Of a stretch of DNA of 64,000 nucleotides, positions 1 through 7,354 are shown piece by piece. A program made the position numbers and the translations under genes. A model generated the notes under the pieces. The model was not told the DNA's origin, made no database searches, and saw only the letters and a program-made list of their open reading frames with translations. Within the stretch, counting starts at the first letter, position 1; each line of letters opens with the position of its first letter. The stretch is from Rhodospirillaceae bacterium (GTDB lineage: Bacteria; Pseudomonadota; Alphaproteobacteria; Rhodospirillales; Rhodospirillaceae): positions 1-64,000 of the forward strand of contig JABJAH010000061.1 of NCBI GenBank assembly GCA_018666155.1. The letters are read 5' to 3'.

Positions 1-342
1 CGCAAAACGCGGGCCCTTTATGCCCAGGCCGATGCCTCGTCGGGTCTCGCCCATCTCCAAGCCAAAGTTGAATCGGCGGTCGTGCGTGCTGGGCAGCCGC
101 CGGAACCGCGCAAGTTCAGCCCCCATGTGACGGTGGCGCGATTCCGTTCGCCCAATCCCGACCGCGTCCAGGCCTTTGTCGAACATAATGGTTTGTTTCG
201 TGCCGGCCCTATTGCCGTTAACCGTTTCGTCTTATTCGAAAGCCATATGGGTAAAGGCGGGTCGATCTACGAGGAATTAGCAGACTATCCGTTACGCCTT
301 CGCGAGACTCGCGCGCTTGAATCCGAGCGTGTAGCGCCCTAA
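1..342 (+). CDS. thpR: RNA 2',3'-cyclic phosphodiesterase (2'-5' RNA ligase family), 3' part
   Basis: This is the C-terminal part (about 113 residues) of a gene that begins before the window; the frame is open from base 1. It shows the second HxTxxR-type motif of the 2H phosphoesterase fold (HVTVARF), followed by a strand typical of the family's C-terminus (FVLFESHMGKGGSIYEELADYPL). Family members act on RNA 2',3'-cyclic phosphate ends or join 2'-5' linked RNA. The first catalytic His motif lies outside the window, so the active site cannot be checked in full. Family assignment is confident; the cellular substrate is not known from sequence. Confidence 0.85.
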   Translation, partial: RKTRALYAQADASSGLAHLQAKVESAVVRAGQPPEPRKFSPHVTVARFRSPNPDRVQAFVEHNGLFRAGPIAVNRFVLFESHMGKGGSIYEELADYPLRLRETRALESERVAP

Positions 343-384
343 GGGCTGAAATAGCAGCAAAATCAGCTTGGTTAGCCTCGTTCC

Positions 385-416
385 TTGACCTTCCATTGGC
401 CGGAACCTGTTATACT
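385..416 (+). promoter_or_regulatory. Candidate promoter with extended -10
   Basis: TTGACC at 385-390 and TATACT at 411-416, the latter preceded by TG one base away (extended -10). The 20-base spacer is longer than ideal, so the extended -10 would have to carry it. It lies about 57 bases upstream of the CbiX-like gene's ATG and is its likely promoter. Confidence 0.4.
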
Positions 417-472
417 ATCCATAGATGCGACAATATTGTCGCCGCCTTTATGACTGCCGAGGAGTTAATCTC

Positions 473-1528
473 ATGCGTGCCTTGTCGCCTCTCTTTACCT
501 CTTCTTGCGCGGCTGTGTTTTGTAGCGCTGTGGCGTTCTCCGGTGCCTCTTTGGCGCAAGAGATGGATCATTCTCAAATGGATCATTCTCAGATGGACCA
601 TTCCGGGCATGAGATGAGCCAAGAGGATTACCGCATCCTTCGCGAAAAGGTCATGCAATACAAAACCATGTCCGACGAACAGATCATGGGCAGCATGATG
701 ATGATGCCGCCAACCTATGAGCGCTATGTCAGCGACGCGTCTGTTACTGACGATCTCGGGGTCATTGTTCTCGCCCATGGTGCAGGCGAACCTGGCGACA
801 CTTTTTTCGCCAAGTCTCTTGATCAACTTGCCACCGATTACCCCACATCGATCGGCTTTGGTATGGCCATGATGAACGGTGACCACCTCCAATCGGCCGT
901 CGACAATCTCGCCGAAGCGGGTGCTAAGCGGATCGTCGTTGTCCCTGCCGCGTTGTCCGCGTCCGGTTCCGTCTATGAGCAATGGGCCTACTATTTTGGA
1001 GAGCGTGAAGAAGCCTCTTACCTGCCGGCGCCACGGGTCAAACAAACTGTCCCCGTAACGCTCGGTGCACCGCAGTCTAGCCATGAACTGATCACCGATA
1101 TGCTCATCGAACACGCGATGGAAGTGGTGAAAGACCCAAAAAACGCCTTGGTTGTCATTCTTGGTCATGGTCCAGAAAAGTACGAAGACAATGTGTTGGA
1201 ATTGGCCGTGCTTGATATCCATGCAGACCGCATGAAAGCGAAAGGCCTATTTGCCGATGTCCGCTCTTACAATCTGCAAGACGATGCACCCAAGCGCATC
1301 CGCACAAACAACGTCAATGTGATGCGCAGTTGGATCGATAATGCCGATGCCTATGGCCGGGAAGTTGTTGTGGTCGGCTATCTGCTGTCGACGCGCGGTA
1401 TCCAAGCCAATATTGCGAACGACTTTGAAGGTTTGACCTACACGTTCAATGAAAAAGGCCTCTCCTCCAATCCCAATTTCACAAAATGGATTGAAGCGGG
1501 CGTTCGTGAGTTCGCTGGCGACATGTAA
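473..1528 (+). CDS. Exported CbiX/sirohydrochlorin chelatase-like protein with Met/His-rich N-terminus
   Basis: 351 residues. The ATG at 473 is chosen over an upstream in-frame ATG at 425 because it follows a GAGGAG ribosome site and starts a clear signal peptide (residues 1-29, cut after SLAQ). The mature N-terminus carries three MDHS units (residues 31-44), then a Met-rich stretch (MMMM near 75), as seen in copper-handling periplasmic proteins. The rest resembles two class II chelatase halves: VIVLAHGAG with His102 and VVILGHGP with His232, each followed by a ridge such as RIVVVPAALSASGS or VVVVGYLLSTRG. CbiX-type enzymes insert Co or Fe into sirohydrochlorin in the cytoplasm; export and a metal-binding tail suggest a different metal role here (inference). 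It stands alone between its promoter and a strong terminator. Confidence 0.7.
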   Translation: MRALSPLFTSSCAAVFCSAVAFSGASLAQEMDHSQMDHSQMDHSGHEMSQEDYRILREKVMQYKTMSDEQIMGSMMMMPPTYERYVSDASVTDDLGVIVLAHGAGEPGDTFFAKSLDQLATDYPTSIGFGMAMMNGDHLQSAVDNLAEAGAKRIVVVPAALSASGSVYEQWAYYFGEREEASYLPAPRVKQTVPVTLGAPQSSHELITDMLIEHAMEVVKDPKNALVVILGHGPEKYEDNVLELAVLDIHADRMKAKGLFADVRSYNLQDDAPKRIRTNNVNVMRSWIDNADAYGREVVVVGYLLSTRGIQANIANDFEGLTYTFNEKGLSSNPNFTKWIEAGVREFAGDM

Positions 1529-1552
1529 GCGCCCTGTCTAAGTAATTTTGCG

Positions 1553-1587
1553 ACGGCCGGACCATCAGGGTTCGGCCGTTTCTTTTT
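1553..1587 (+). terminator. Rho-independent terminator of the CbiX-like gene
   Basis: Inverted repeat ACGGCCG (1553-1559) and CGGCCGT (1573-1579) followed by a T-rich run to 1587, 25 bases after the stop codon. It ends just before the ribosome site of the next gene. Confidence 0.8.
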
Positions 1588-1598
1588 GAGAGGCTCCT

Positions 1599-1982
1599 AT
1601 GACCGCATCCCGTGAAAAACTAATTGCCCGTGCGACAGCCTATTTCGCCGACGTTGATCGCTTTGATACGGATGCCATTCTTTCTCACCTTACGGACGAT
1701 ATCGTCCTAGAGGTCCCGACGGGTGGTGTGCGCAAAGAGGGCGTTGCGGCTGTGCGTGAAACATACGTCAAACGCGCTGGAATGGTGCGCGAGTCCTGGC
1801 ATGGCGATTTTATCTTCACTGCTGACGAAGACGCTGGCCGGCTGGCCATCCGCCTCGCTGTTAAGCGGACTAACAAAGATGGCTCTGCCGTCGAGATGGA
1901 CAACCTCACCCTTCTATCCTTTGAAGGTGACAAAATTTGTGCGGTTGCTGTTTGGATGAGCGGCGAGAACTCACTGACGTAA
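1599..1982 (+). CDS. NTF2-like/SnoaL-like protein
   Basis: 127 residues, ATG with GAGAGG upstream. The pattern of an N-terminal helix (LIARATAYFADVDRFDTDAILSHL), then TDDIVLEVPTGG, then long strands (AIRLAVKRTNKDGSAVEMDNLTLLSFEGDKI) is that of the NTF2/SnoaL cone fold, which covers isomerases, dehydratases and non-enzymatic ligand binders. No catalytic signature can be named. It follows the terminator of the preceding gene and faces the fructosamine kinase convergently with a one-base gap, so it is probably expressed alone. Substrate unknown. Confidence 0.7.
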   Translation: MTASREKLIARATAYFADVDRFDTDAILSHLTDDIVLEVPTGGVRKEGVAAVRETYVKRAGMVRESWHGDFIFTADEDAGRLAIRLAVKRTNKDGSAVEMDNLTLLSFEGDKICAVAVWMSGENSLT

Positions 1983-1983
1983 G

Positions 1984-2832
1984 TTAGACGCCATAACGTC
2001 GTAGCGTCTGTTCAACCGAGACGACATAATTGCCGCCGAACAGACGGACATGCACCAGCAACGGATAAAGATTGTATAGGTCGCGTCTGGCTTCAAAGAA
2101 GTCGGGGTTGATCGGTCGATGCTCGTTATAGCGGTCAAAGAACGCATCGCCGAAGGTGTTGAACAGGGTCGCAAAGGCCAATTCAATTTCCGGGTCGGCG
2201 TAGTAAATAGCCGGGTCGACAAAACCAGCGATCCGCCCCTCCCGGCACAACACGTTGCCGGTCCACATGTCACCATGGATGAGCGACGGTGTATCCGGTT
2301 CCGCAAGCCAACGGTCTAACCGTCCGCACAGCGTTTCAATGCGTGAGACTAAAGCCGCAGGCAGGCGTCCGGCTTGATGCGCGTCCTTCGCCATATGGAG
2401 GAGTCGGTGTTCAGCGAAAAAGGGCACCCAGTGTTTCGATTGCGGGCTCGGTTGATGCACGCCACCAATCAGGGTGTCGCGCTCTAAGCCAAAGGCGTCG
2501 CCCGTCACTGCATGAAGTGTCGCGAGATGGTCTGCGGCGTCTTGCTCTACCGATGCCGTAATGCCGCCATCAGTTTCAATATGCGACATCAGCAACAGGT
2601 CCGCGTTGCAATACAGAACCGCTGGGACAGGCAAAGTTGAGCGCTCGGCGAGAACCTGTAGCATCCATCCTTCGAGGTCGAGTTGGCTGCCGCCAGACTT
2701 GACCACAATGGTTCGGCCGTCGGCGAGGTCGACGGCGCGCACATCACCGACACATCCGCCAGATAGCGGCACGGTGCGCACTACATCTGTTTGGAGGGCG
2801 TCGCGAATGCGGTCGTGGAGCGCTGCGCTCAC
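1984..2832 (-). CDS. Fructosamine/ketosamine-3-kinase family protein
   Basis: 282 residues, GTG start. An aminoglycoside-phosphotransferase-like kinase fold is visible: the N-terminal nucleotide loop (PLSGGCVGDVRAVDLADGRTIVVKSG with the ATP-binding Lys), the catalytic loop LIHGDMWTGNVL (HGDxWxxN) and the metal-binding FVDPAIYYADPEIELA (DP in place of DFG). Bacterial members phosphorylate protein-bound ribulosamines or erythrulosamines so that the sugar adduct is released, i.e. protein repair after glycation. It lies 19 bases downstream of the LMW phosphatase gene on the same strand. That pairing is recurrent in bacteria, where the phosphatase can act on ribulosamine 5-phosphates to supply the kinase's substrate. 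Confidence 0.88.
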   Translation of the reverse strand: MSAALHDRIRDALQTDVVRTVPLSGGCVGDVRAVDLADGRTIVVKSGGSQLDLEGWMLQVLAERSTLPVPAVLYCNADLLLMSHIETDGGITASVEQDAADHLATLHAVTGDAFGLERDTLIGGVHQPSPQSKHWVPFFAEHRLLHMAKDAHQAGRLPAALVSRIETLCGRLDRWLAEPDTPSLIHGDMWTGNVLCREGRIAGFVDPAIYYADPEIELAFATLFNTFGDAFFDRYNEHRPINPDFFEARRDLYNLYPLLVHVRLFGGNYVVSVEQTLRRYGV

Positions 2833-2851
2833 TTGCTATCCGATATATGAC

Positions 2852-3328
2852 TTACAAAAAGTCGCGTTGAATCGCTTCTATCAAACCCCGGCCAGCGTCT
2901 TCAATCAGGTCGAGCACGTCTTCGAACCCTTGGCCGCCTCCGTAATAGGGGTCAGGCACTTCTTGCACCGTCGATTTCGCCGCATAAGACAAAAACAGTT
3001 TTACCCGTTCGTAGGTGTCGCCGGGTGCCATGGCGTTGAGGTGATGAAGATGACTGCGATCCATCGCCAGAACCAAATCAAACTTATGGAAATCCTGTTC
3101 CACGACCCGCCTGGCCGATTGGCCTGACATATCGTAGCCACGGGCGCGCGCCGTCTCAGTCGATCGCTCGTCCGGGGGCTCGCCAATGTGATAGCTCTGC
3201 GTCCCAGCAGAATCGATGCTGATCTCTTTGGTCAAACCCGCTTCGGCGACCAGATGCCGGAACACGCCTTCCGCCGTCGGCGAACGGCAGATATTCCCGG
3301 TACAAACAAACAAAACTCCAACCGGCAC
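2852..3328 (-). CDS. Low-molecular-weight protein tyrosine phosphatase family
   Basis: 158 residues, GTG start (MPVGVLFVC). The P-loop CTGNICRS at residues 9-16 fits C(X)5R(S/T) near the N-terminus, and the general-acid Asp is in VPDPYYGG. These enzymes remove phosphate from tyrosines; human LMW-PTP-A and several bacterial relatives also hydrolyse ribulosamine 5-phosphates on proteins. Since it is the first gene of a two-gene unit with a fructosamine kinase, a role in protein deglycation is more likely than tyrosine signalling (inference from context). No capsule or tyrosine-kinase genes are nearby. Confidence 0.9.
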   Translation of the reverse strand: MPVGVLFVCTGNICRSPTAEGVFRHLVAEAGLTKEISIDSAGTQSYHIGEPPDERSTETARARGYDMSGQSARRVVEQDFHKFDLVLAMDRSHLHHLNAMAPGDTYERVKLFLSYAAKSTVQEVPDPYYGGGQGFEDVLDLIEDAGRGLIEAIQRDFL

Positions 3329-3372
3329 TAACCGTTTTCCTTAATCTGTGGCCCTATCCGCCGGGCGATCTG

Positions 3373-3389
3373 GGGGCTAGCATAGCCCC
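3373..3389. promoter_or_regulatory. Perfect hairpin in the divergent cobB/phosphatase intergenic region
   Basis: GGGGCTA-gca-TAGCCCC, a perfect 7-bp inverted repeat, sits in the middle of the 87-bp gap between two divergent genes and 27 bases before the sirtuin ATG. No T-run follows, so an operator or leader hairpin is more likely than a terminator. Confidence 0.4.
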
Positions 3390-3415
3390 TGGTCTGGTTC
3401 CCGGCGGCGCGCACT

Positions 3416-4150
3416 ATGCCCCAAAGCTTCACGCCCGAGAAGAATTCTAACATCGTCATCCTCACAGGGGCAGGAACCTCGCAGGAATCTGGGCTAGAAA
3501 CCTTTCGCGATCCAGATGGAATCTGGTCAAAAGTCCGCATTGAGGACGTTGCGACACCCGAAGCTTTCGCAAAAGACCCGGATGCCGTGCATGATTTCTA
3601 CAATATGCGGCGGGCTCGCCACCGGGTTGCGACCGCCAATCCCAACCCGGCTCACCTGGCTTTGGCCCGGTTGGAGGCTCAATGGGTCGGTGAGGTGACT
3701 GTGATCACCCAAAACGTCGATTTGCTCCATGAATCGGGCGGGACCCAGAATCTTATTCACATGCACGGCGTTCATTCCAAGGCGCGGTGCAATCATTGCC
3801 AATATATCGTTGAGTGGCAGGGTGACATGTCGACAGCAGATGTCTGCGACGGCTGTAGCTGCGCTGGCGGGTTGCGTCCCCACGTGGTTTGGTTTGGTGA
3901 AACGCCGCTAGAGCTTGATCGGATTCAGGGCGCGCTTTTGGAGTGTGATCTTTTTCTATCCATCGGCACGTCCGGCAATGTTTATCCGGCTGCTGGATTT
4001 GTTTCCGTCGTACAACAGGTTGGACGCGCTCATACGGTGGAATTGAATCTGGAACCGTCTCTTGGTGCCGACAAGTTTGATGAAGGACGCTATGGTCCTG
4101 CCACGGCAATTGTTCCCGCTTATGTCGACCATCTACTGGAGTCCTTGTGA
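3416..4150 (+). CDS. cobB: NAD-dependent protein deacylase (sirtuin class III, CobB type)
   Basis: 244 residues. NAD-binding GAGTSQESGLETFRD (near residue 18), TQNVDLLHESGG, catalytic His in HMHG, and a zinc-binding set of four Cys (CNHC and CDGC) are all present. The Tyr and Arg of the FYNMRR motif are the pair that in class III sirtuins (SIRT5, E. coli CobB) recognise succinyl- or malonyl-lysine, so desuccinylase as well as deacetylase activity is expected. GAGTSQESG departs slightly from the usual GAGxSxxSGI. The stop overlaps the GTG start of the following uracil-DNA-glycosylase-family gene (GTGA), indicating translational coupling. Confidence 0.92.
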   Translation: MPQSFTPEKNSNIVILTGAGTSQESGLETFRDPDGIWSKVRIEDVATPEAFAKDPDAVHDFYNMRRARHRVATANPNPAHLALARLEAQWVGEVTVITQNVDLLHESGGTQNLIHMHGVHSKARCNHCQYIVEWQGDMSTADVCDGCSCAGGLRPHVVWFGETPLELDRIQGALLECDLFLSIGTSGNVYPAAGFVSVVQQVGRAHTVELNLEPSLGADKFDEGRYGPATAIVPAYVDHLLESL

Positions 4151-4722
4151 CGTCACTTCCCAAATTGCTTAAGGACGTTCGGGCGTGCACCCATTGCGCT
4201 AAGCACCTGCCTTTAGGGCCGCGGCCGATTGTGCGCATCGCGCCGTCGGCGACTCTCTTGATCATCGGCCAAGCGCCGGGGACCAAAGTGCACGAAAGTG
4301 GTGTGCCGTGGGATGACAAATCCGGCGATCGCCTGCGCGAGTGGTTGGCGGTCGATAAAGACACCTTTTATGACGAAAACTGCATCGCCATCATGCCCAT
4401 GGGGTTTTGTTATCCGGGTGTTCAAAAAAGCGGGGGTGATGCACCGCCGCGTCCTGAATGCGCGCCGCTTTGGCATGATGATCTACGCGCTCATCTTCCC
4501 AACATCAAACTCACTCTGCTCATCGGCATGTATGCCCAGGCTTATTACCTCGGCACCCGTCGTAAGAAGACGATGACAGACACCGTGAAGGCCTGGCCCG
4601 AGTACCAGCCCGATGGGCTGTTGCCCATGCCCCACCCCAGTTGGCGCAGTACCGGATGGCTCAAAAAAAACCCGTGGTTTGAGAAAGAGGTGTTGCCGGT
4701 GCTGCGCAAAGCGGTGGGTTAG
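4147..4722 (+). CDS. Uracil-DNA glycosylase family protein
   Basis: 191 residues, GTG start overlapping the sirtuin stop. The water-activating motif appears as GQAPGTKVHESG near residue 40 and the leucine-loop region as LPMPHPSWRS near residue 160, as in the family 4/5 uracil-DNA glycosylase superfamily. An N-terminal CTHC (residues 14-17) and later Cys residues (GFCYPG, PECAPLW) could bind a 4Fe-4S cluster as in family 4 enzymes, though the spacing is not the textbook one. The product would excise deaminated bases, but GQAPG replaces GEAPG, so activity and base preference are uncertain. Coupling to a sirtuin gene is unexplained. Confidence 0.8.
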   Translation: MTSLPKLLKDVRACTHCAKHLPLGPRPIVRIAPSATLLIIGQAPGTKVHESGVPWDDKSGDRLREWLAVDKDTFYDENCIAIMPMGFCYPGVQKSGGDAPPRPECAPLWHDDLRAHLPNIKLTLLIGMYAQAYYLGTRRKKTMTDTVKAWPEYQPDGLLPMPHPSWRSTGWLKKNPWFEKEVLPVLRKAVG

Positions 4723-4727
4723 GTGAC

Positions 4728-5267
4728 CTAAGTTTGGTGTTTGTCTTCCAACGCAATGTAGGTCATCGGCGGTGTATGCTTTTTGAATAGCTTGCGCGTC
4801 GTTGGCTCTAACGCGCGGAACACCGTCGGCGTCATCGCAAAGCCTTCTGTGCCGACGCGCGCTGCAATGTTGACGGTTGACCCGATGATATCGAAGTGGG
4901 CCTGCCCCGGCGCCCCTAATGGTCCGCAGGTGAGAGGCCCTAAGTTCAATCGAAAACGGGCGTGTCCAGGATAGCCGTTTTCTTTCAGCCAAATATTGCC
5001 GAGGTGCTGAACGTCTAGATGAGCACGCACACCGGCGTCCGCATCTTCGGCACGGAACGCGGTGAGGCCCGCATCACCGATGGCTTTAACAAACCGCCCC
5101 CCGGCGTCCGCAATCATCCCGCCGGTGTAATCAAAGTATCCGGCAAGCAGGTCGAACGCGGTACGCGTTGGCACCGTGCGGCAATACTTAACATATCCGG
5201 TGAAGTCGGAGGCACCGACCAAGAGGTCCATCTCCGTCGGCTGCGTCAGGTCATACCATGCACTCAT
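4728..5267 (-). CDS. Stand-alone class III adenylate/guanylate cyclase domain
   Basis: 179 residues. The ATG at 5267 is chosen because AAAGGAGT lies 6 bases upstream; an in-frame extension to 5372 has no such site. The product is just one cyclase homology domain: first metal Asp in VGASDFTGYVK, second metal Asp in KAIGDAGLTAF, and the transition-state Asn and Arg in IIGSTVNIAARV. No sensor, HAMP or membrane segment is attached. It would work as a homodimer making cAMP or possibly cGMP. The segment after FTGY is shortened, so it may be a divergent or weak cyclase. A CNBD protein is encoded 20 kb away but nothing links them directly. Confidence 0.75.
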   Translation of the reverse strand: MSAWYDLTQPTEMDLLVGASDFTGYVKYCRTVPTRTAFDLLAGYFDYTGGMIADAGGRFVKAIGDAGLTAFRAEDADAGVRAHLDVQHLGNIWLKENGYPGHARFRLNLGPLTCGPLGAPGQAHFDIIGSTVNIAARVGTEGFAMTPTVFRALEPTTRKLFKKHTPPMTYIALEDKHQT

Positions 5268-5417
5268 GGCACACTCCTTTCTTTCTGAAATTGCATCGAC
5301 GGTCTGGCACACCATGTACACACCGACGGAATGGAAAGGAATCACCGGCCTGTCACTCCTAAGAGTCCGCATCCGGCAGTTGGGATTAGTCTATCAAAAA
5401 GCAGGCTTGATCGTCAG

Positions 5418-6476
5418 CTAATTGTACAGCGGTGAAAAACTGAAAACCCAGGGGGTATCCGTATCCACGGTGACTTGCACCGCTTTGATTTCCGGTGCGC
5501 CAAAGACCTGGAGCCGTGTCACGTTTTGCCGCAGCGGTGGAGCCCCTTCACCGCGGGACACGGTCATCGGTTGGTCGACAATAAAGACGTGGGAGTCGCC
5601 GTGGACGATGAGAATCTGTCCCTCAAAGTTGTCGGCTAAATCCGCGAGGCGTCGGGCGAACCAATAGAACGGGCCAAGCGAACCGCCTCGAATATTGTGA
5701 GAAGAAAGCGGCGCGAAAAAATTGAATTCCGCATGCACCGTCTCAAACATATCGGCGTGGAGAACAATAACGATGGCCTTCGATTCTTTCTCAGTCGCTT
5801 CCGCAAAGGTGGAGCCTAACCAGGCGACATTTGCTCGGTTGCGCCCGATGGCTTCTATGCTCGACTCTTCACTGACGATGGTGAGGCCGTTGAGCGATCC
5901 GGATACGTGGAAGGTTGCAAATAGGACATCGTCATGAGTCCATCGCGCATTCTCCACCATTTGAGGATGGGTCTTGTCGTCGCTTTGGCGATGGAGCGGC
6001 AAGGGGTCAGTCCCGAGGCTTTCGCCCTCGCTGAAGAAGACGCTGCGGAGTTTGTTTAAACGGTCGGGCGCAATGTCTCCTGCGGCCCCGGCATAATAAC
6101 CAGCCATATCAAGGGCGCCGGTTTCCGGGTCCTGCATCCGTGGTTCTGAGAATTGACAATCGACCCATTCGTTGTCGCCGGGGGTGTAAATCAACGGGTG
6201 ATCGAACGTTTGAAAATAGGCCAAATGCTTTTCATACATAGCGTCTGTGCAGCGCTCGACACCGACGATATCCCCAACATGGATTGAGAATGCGGGTTCA
6301 GCGTTGTTGATGGTTTCAATCAGCGCTTCGTACACCGGGTAATCTTCCGGCACGTTGTAGGCCGTGTCTCCCAACGCGACGAAGTCGAACGGTTCGGCGA
6401 AGGCCGAGTTTTCCATTGGGACAATTATACCCAGTGTGATCATCGCTACACTGATTGCCCTACTGATAATGCCCAT
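5418..6476 (-). CDS. Exported metallophosphoesterase-like protein
   Basis: 352 residues. The start at 6476 is chosen because GAGGG precedes it and a signal peptide follows at once (MGIISRAISVAMITLGIIVP, cut near AFA). Calcineurin-like phosphoesterase features: FVALGDTAYN, HVGDIVG, PGDNEWVDC (the GDNE/GNHD position) and the C-terminal VHGDSHVF (GHxH position). The substrate is unknown; an exported metal-dependent phosphohydrolase is the safe reading. It is divergent from phhB with a 77-base gap that must hold both promoters. Confidence 0.82.
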   Translation of the reverse strand: MGIISRAISVAMITLGIIVPMENSAFAEPFDFVALGDTAYNVPEDYPVYEALIETINNAEPAFSIHVGDIVGVERCTDAMYEKHLAYFQTFDHPLIYTPGDNEWVDCQFSEPRMQDPETGALDMAGYYAGAAGDIAPDRLNKLRSVFFSEGESLGTDPLPLHRQSDDKTHPQMVENARWTHDDVLFATFHVSGSLNGLTIVSEESSIEAIGRNRANVAWLGSTFAEATEKESKAIVIVLHADMFETVHAEFNFFAPLSSHNIRGGSLGPFYWFARRLADLADNFEGQILIVHGDSHVFIVDQPMTVSRGEGAPPLRQNVTRLQVFGAPEIKAVQVTVDTDTPWVFSFSPLYN

Positions 6477-6553
6477 CGCAGTTCCCTCTGGTTTGAAATG
6501 GCGCAGATGCCTTAGTCTGTCACTCTGTTGGGCCGAAAGAAAAGGACAAAGCC

Positions 6554-6844
6554 ATGGTCGAGAAACTGTCGCCGGACACCCGCACACAGGCCCTAGCCGA
6601 TCTGCCCCATTGGTTGGAGGTCGAGGGCCGGGATGCCATTCAACGCACCTTTAAGTTTCCCGATTTCAATGCAGCCTTCGGGTTTATGACCCGCTGTGCA
6701 CTCAAGGCCGACCAGATGGATCACCACCCGGAATGGTTCAATGTCTACAACCGAGTCGACGTGACTCTGACCACCCATGACGCCGACGGCCTGAGCGAGC
6801 GAGATGTGTCGCTGGCTAAATTTATGGATGAAGCCGCTGACTAA
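6554..6844 (+). CDS. phhB: 4a-hydroxytetrahydrobiopterin dehydratase
   Basis: 96 residues, ATG with AAAGGAC upstream. The family's active-site run is visible: [47 protein letters not shown], with the His-His-Pro-Glu-Trp and the following His of TTHDADG. It recycles the pterin cofactor after phenylalanine hydroxylation, by dehydrating the 4a-carbinolamine. No phenylalanine hydroxylase gene is in the window. It seems to be a single-gene unit; a small imperfect repeat (GTCTC-aat-GAGAC near 6871-6883) follows but lacks a T-run. Confidence 0.92.
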   Translation: MVEKLSPDTRTQALADLPHWLEVEGRDAIQRTFKFPDFNAAFGFMTRCALKADQMDHHPEWFNVYNRVDVTLTTHDADGLSERDVSLAKFMDEAAD

Positions 6845-6904
6845 AGCGCGAGAACCCAATAATTATTTTAGAGAGTCTCAATGAGACCCTAGGCTTCGGC
6901 TCAT

Positions 6905-7348
6905 CTAGACCTTGCGCCAAAACGGTTCGCGCTGCCGTTGCACGGCGACGACTTTAGCGTCGAACGGCTCCATCTCGTAGCCCTCAAAATGAGGCGGACG
7001 TGCGGGATAACCCGTGATCTCCTCAATCGCGCTGCGCACGTCGGAATCGGTGTAGTAGGCGTGATACGCATGGCGAATCATTTTAGAGAACGCAACGGTC
7101 TCAGACGCTTCTAAGGTTTGCAACGCTGCAACCTGATCGCCGGGCTCAAGAGCTACAAATGTTTCGGGAAGTTTGGAGAGTAAGTCGCGCACCATCTCAG
7201 TGTCGTTATCTTTTGCGGCGTCGGCCATCATCGCGCTGCCGAAGCGCTGAGGTCGAGCAGAGGGAAATCCATCTCCGCCGGGAAGAATAGCGTTCATTAC
7301 TGCGGCCAATATGTCGGTATTTGGTGTGTCCACGTTTGAGCTCGGCAT
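6905..7348 (-). CDS. Gluconate 2-dehydrogenase subunit 3-like protein
   Basis: 147 residues, ATG start 6 bases downstream of the GMC oxidoreductase stop. The pattern (ILAAVMNAILPGGDGFPSA at the N-terminus, SKMIRHAYHAYYTDSDVRSAIEEITGYPARPPHFEGYE in the middle) is that of the small subunit that accompanies GMC dehydrogenases such as gluconate 2-dehydrogenase. Those subunits usually carry a Tat signal and escort the flavoprotein out; here no signal is visible, so the pair may be exported on the large subunit's signal or remain inside. It probably stabilises the large subunit. Confidence 0.8.
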   Translation of the reverse strand: MPSSNVDTPNTDILAAVMNAILPGGDGFPSARPQRFGSAMMADAAKDNDTEMVRDLLSKLPETFVALEPGDQVAALQTLEASETVAFSKMIRHAYHAYYTDSDVRSAIEEITGYPARPPHFEGYEMEPFDAKVVAVQRQREPFWRKV

Positions 7349-7354
7349 GGCGGT

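Noticed and set aside
410..1222. 270-residue open frame on the minus strand
   Set aside because: Lies wholly antisense to the CbiX-like gene; its His-rich content mirrors the coding strand and it shows no family motif.
3753..4364. 203-residue open frame on the minus strand
   Set aside because: Antisense to the sirtuin and glycosylase genes, with Arg/His-rich random composition.
6869..6888. Short repeat GTCTC-aat-GAGAC after phhB as a terminator
   Set aside because: Only five base pairs and no T-run on either strand.
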